Origin: CAYTQK01 sp964439745
GTDB lineage: Bacteria; Desulfobacterota; Desulfobacteria; Desulfobacterales; Desulfosudaceae
Assembly: GCA_964439745.1 (NCBI GenBank)
Contig: CAYTQK010000007.1
Span: 1 to 24,678 of the forward strand
Direction: 5' to 3'
DNA: 24,678 nucleotides
Part shown: one piece after another, positions 22,741-24,678 of the stretch
Position numbering within the stretch: position 1 is the first letter of the stretch
Layout: each line of letters starts with the position of its first letter
Program-made: the position numbers and the translations under genes
The notes under the pieces: generated by a model
What the model saw: the letters and a program-made list of their open reading frames with translations, nothing else
Database searches by the model: none
Told to the model about the DNA's origin: nothing

Positions 22741-23150
22741 GTCGTCCTCCTGTTGTATATCCTCATAATGATAAATGGGTTGGATGCGATCAGCGCATCG
22801 TTTCCAGAATAAAAAGCAATATGCATGCCACCTGCATATTTTTTTATAAATAATTGAAACTAAATATTTTTTATGGTTGGCAGCGGGATCGGACGAGGGG
22901 GCGGCATGGTTTCATTTTTGTAATTTTTTTAATAAAAGTAGCAAAAATGTAATTTTTTGTTTCAAGTCGCAGTCATCTGCGTACAAGGGCGGCCGCTTTG
23001 CTCCCCCGCACTCCGGTGATAGCCAGTTTTTGTACCGACCGCCCGCTCTTTTTCCGGGAAGAAAGGTTTTTTTTGAACAGGAACAGATTCCGGAAGTTAC
23101 AATTTCGTAATATATGGCTGGCGGGGTTTCCGGTCGTGCAAGAAACCGGA
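22741..23150. other. 410-bp AT-rich spacer between pyk and glnA
   Basis: It holds the glnA sigma-54 promoter, a repeated TGTAATTTTTT (22919-22929 and 22948-22958), and, just after pyk, a weak 6-bp hairpin (GGTTTC/GAAACC) without a following T tract. No convincing coding sequence is present; an open frame on the minus strand here overlaps the pyk 3' end and encodes no recognisable protein. Confidence 0.6.
22815..22830 (-). promoter_or_regulatory. sigma-54 (RpoN) promoter of glnA
   Basis: The minus strand reads TGGCATGCATATTGCT from 22830 to 22815. The -24 GG (22829-22828) and -12 GC (22817-22816) are exactly 10 nt apart and match consensus TGGCACG-N4-TTGC(A/T) apart from one base. Transcription would begin near 22804, about 64 nt before the start codon. 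An ATGCA-N7-TGCAT inverted repeat (22821-22837) overlaps the -24 element. An NtrC-type activator is expected; no clear NtrC site was recognised. Confidence 0.8.
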
Positions 23151-24566
23151 TCATATATGTTTTACCCGGATGGTATTTGTTGTTCCGGGTACCCACAGGG
23201 GCTGTCCGGAAGTGATGACCGCCAGCTCGCCGGGGGTGACATGATCGGACTGCCGCATCTGTTCGGTGATCTCTTCGATCATCTGCTCCGAGTCCACCGG
23301 ATCGGGAATCACCCGGGGGTAAACCCCCCGGTAGAGGGAAAGCCGCCGGACCACGGTTTCATCGGGGGTAAAGGCGAATACAGGCTGGCGCGGCCGCAGC
23401 CGGGACAGGGACATGGCTGTCCGGCCGGAACGGGTCGGGGCCAGGATGACGGCCGCGTCCAGGTGATCGGCCAGCACGCAGGCCGAATAGGTGACCGAGT
23501 CGGACACCACTTTTTCCGGCAGCAGCTGCTGGTAATGGGTGGCCGGATAGGCGGTTTCCGCGTTGGCCACGATGCGCTTCATCTGCCGCAGGGCCTCCAG
23601 GGGATAATTGCCGCTGGCCGTTTCTTCGGACAACATGACCGCGTCGGTCCCGTCCAGCACGGCGTTGGCCACGTCCGAAGCCTCCGCCCGGGTCGGCCGG
23701 GGGGAGTCCACCATGGAGCGCAGCATCTGGGTGGCCGTGATGACAGGCTTGCCGGCGGTGTTGGCCTGCTGAATCAGTTTTTTCTGAATCACCGGCACTT
23801 CTTCCAGGGGAATCTCCACCCCCAGGTCTCCCCGGGCGATCATGATGCCGTCGGCCGTGGCCAGGATTTCGTCAAAGTGGTTGATGGCTTCCTGTTTTTC
23901 GATCTTGGCGATGACCGGGGTGTTCCGGCCGGCCTGGCCGATAATTTTTTTAATCAGCTCAATGTCCGCGGCGCGGCGAACGAAAGACAGGGCCACGAAA
24001 TCCACGCCATGGGCCAGGCCGAAGTCCAGGTCGGCCCGGTCCTTGCCCGTGACCGCGGATATCCCTGCCGAGCCGGAGGGAAGATTGACCCCCTTGTGAG
24101 AGGTCAGCACGCCGCCGGTGATGACCCGGCAGGCGATATCACTGCCCTGGATCTCACGGACCTGCAATTCCATGAGGCCGTCGGCCAGCAGGATGCGGTC
24201 GTTGGGCCGGACGGTATCGGCCAGCCGGGGAAAGGCTACCGGCACCCGCTCGGTCGAACCCGGGGACGGGTCGGCCGACAAGGTCAGCAGGGTTCCCGGT
24301 TCCAGGCGGATGCCGGGCTCGGGAATATGGCCCACCCGGATTTTGGGGCCGGCCAGGTCCTGGAGAATGGCAACGGGTTTGCCGGCCTGTCGGGCCGCCG
24401 CCCGGATCCGCTCGATTTTTGCGGCGTGCTCGGCATGGGTGCCCTGGGAAAAATTCAGCCGGGCGATGCGCATGCCATGGTCGACCAGGCGGCGAATGCT
24501 TTCGGCGCTGTCGCTGGCCGGGCCGATGGTACAGACGATCTTGGTTCTGGGAATGACATTTTTCAT
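23151..24566 (-). CDS. pyk: pyruvate kinase
   Basis: A 471-residue pyruvate kinase, phosphoenolpyruvate plus ADP to pyruvate plus ATP. It shows the N-terminal RTKIVCTIGPAS, ARLNFSQGTH, DLAGPKIRVG, the active-site Lys in IAKIEKQEA, the signature MIARGDLGVEIPLEEVP, and TATQMLRSM followed by RAEASDVANAVLDGTDAVMLSEETA. The C-terminal domain is complete (VILAPTRSGRTA to ITSGQPLWVPGTTN). Length matches the ~470-residue bacterial form, without the C-terminal PEP-utilising extension of Bacillus. ATG 24566 has no strong Shine-Dalgarno, but the N-terminus fits the family exactly. It stands alone, with its own promoter upstream and the glnA spacer downstream. Confidence 0.97.
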   Translation of the reverse strand: MKNVIPRTKIVCTIGPASDSAESIRRLVDHGMRIARLNFSQGTHAEHAAKIERIRAAARQAGKPVAILQDLAGPKIRVGHIPEPGIRLEPGTLLTLSADPSPGSTERVPVAFPRLADTVRPNDRILLADGLMELQVREIQGSDIACRVITGGVLTSHKGVNLPSGSAGISAVTGKDRADLDFGLAHGVDFVALSFVRRAADIELIKKIIGQAGRNTPVIAKIEKQEAINHFDEILATADGIMIARGDLGVEIPLEEVPVIQKKLIQQANTAGKPVITATQMLRSMVDSPRPTRAEASDVANAVLDGTDAVMLSEETASGNYPLEALRQMKRIVANAETAYPATHYQQLLPEKVVSDSVTYSACVLADHLDAAVILAPTRSGRTAMSLSRLRPRQPVFAFTPDETVVRRLSLYRGVYPRVIPDPVDSEQMIEEITEQMRQSDHVTPGELAVITSGQPLWVPGTTNTIRVKHI

Positions 24567-24608
24567 GTGATGGCTGACAATACGATTTTTGATGAGGTTT
24601 TTATTTAT

Positions 24609-24637
24609 ATATAATATAAGTAGAAAGATCTTGTCCA
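24609..24637 (-). promoter_or_regulatory. probable sigma-70 promoter of pyk
   Basis: On the minus strand TGGACA (24637-24632) is followed after 17 nt by TTATAT (24614-24609) within a TATA-rich stretch. Transcription would start near 24602, about 36 nt before the pyk ATG. Confidence 0.5.
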
Positions 24638-24678
24638 GATATTTGGCCCGGCCGCGAACTTTCCGGCCTGTTTTTTGC

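Noticed and set aside
21130..22812. 560-codon open frame on the plus strand
   Set aside because: It is the antisense of glnA and its leader; the composition (Gly/His/Val-rich) is typical of a shadow frame in GC-rich DNA.
23040..23080. Plus-strand hairpin (CTTTTTCC...GGAAGAAAG) followed by eight Ts, terminator-like
   Set aside because: No plus-strand gene lies upstream, the stem has a bulge and low GC, and on the minus strand it lacks a T tract.
22912..23196. 94-codon open frame on the minus strand downstream of pyk
   Set aside because: It overlaps the pyk 3' end out of frame, has no Shine-Dalgarno or recognisable domain, and its C-terminal Leu/Lys run comes from the AT-rich tract.
1..24678. 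CRISPR arrays, tRNA or rRNA genes, insertion sequences, phage genes
   Set aside because: No regularly spaced repeats, transposase motifs, terminal inverted repeats or structural RNA signatures were recognised by eye.

Overview
The window is a GC-rich bacterial segment that fits a Desulfobacterota (sulfate-reducer-like, probably Desulfobacterales) genome. This is inferred from the mix of genes: an ACAD10/11-like fatty acid cluster with a TetR regulator, a split iron-sulfur glutamate synthase, a GSI-alpha glutamine synthetase behind a sigma-54 promoter, a rhodanese-fused CoA-disulfide reductase and a small candidate selenoprotein. A run of ten Ns and a foreign gene fragment beside it indicate a draft or metagenome-derived assembly.

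Region 1 (1-5932, + strand) is a lipid/acyl-CoA block: an acyl-CoA dehydrogenase cut by the window edge, a TetR regulator, an APH-fold kinase-like protein and an amidohydrolase. After an AT-rich spacer with four ACTTAA repeats and a strong inverted repeat come an SDR oxidoreductase and a patatin-like hydrolase. The dehydrogenase and kinase together look like a split version of eukaryotic ACAD10/ACAD11.

Region 2 (5938-14451, - strand), read in transcription order, holds a glyoxalase II-like metallo-hydrolase broken by an assembly gap, CoA-disulfide reductase-rhodanese, asparagine synthase, a GCS2-type glutamate-cysteine ligase overlapping a glutaredoxin, a cardiolipin synthase, a 58-residue double-CxxC protein interrupted by one in-frame UGA (candidate selenocysteine), and a YjbQ-family protein. 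Several of these concern low-molecular-weight thiols.

Region 3 (14564-22740, - strand) is a nitrogen block: glutamine synthetase from a sigma-54 promoter, a structured leader, then glutamine amidotransferase, FMN/Fe-S glutamate synthase core, GXGXG-GltD-ferredoxin fusion and PurF, the last four tightly packed or overlapping. Ammonia fixed by GlnA would feed the glutamate synthase, and PurF uses the glutamine. The glnA gene carries a perfect 21-bp tandem duplication in its active-site region.

Region 4 (22741-24678) is a 410-bp AT-rich spacer and a complete pyruvate kinase gene (- strand) with its own likely promoter.

The most interesting items are the hidden UGA-containing small gene at 6450-6626, the glnA duplication, the split ACAD10/11 module, the structured leader of the glutamate synthase operon, and the chimeric assembly join near 14004-14288.
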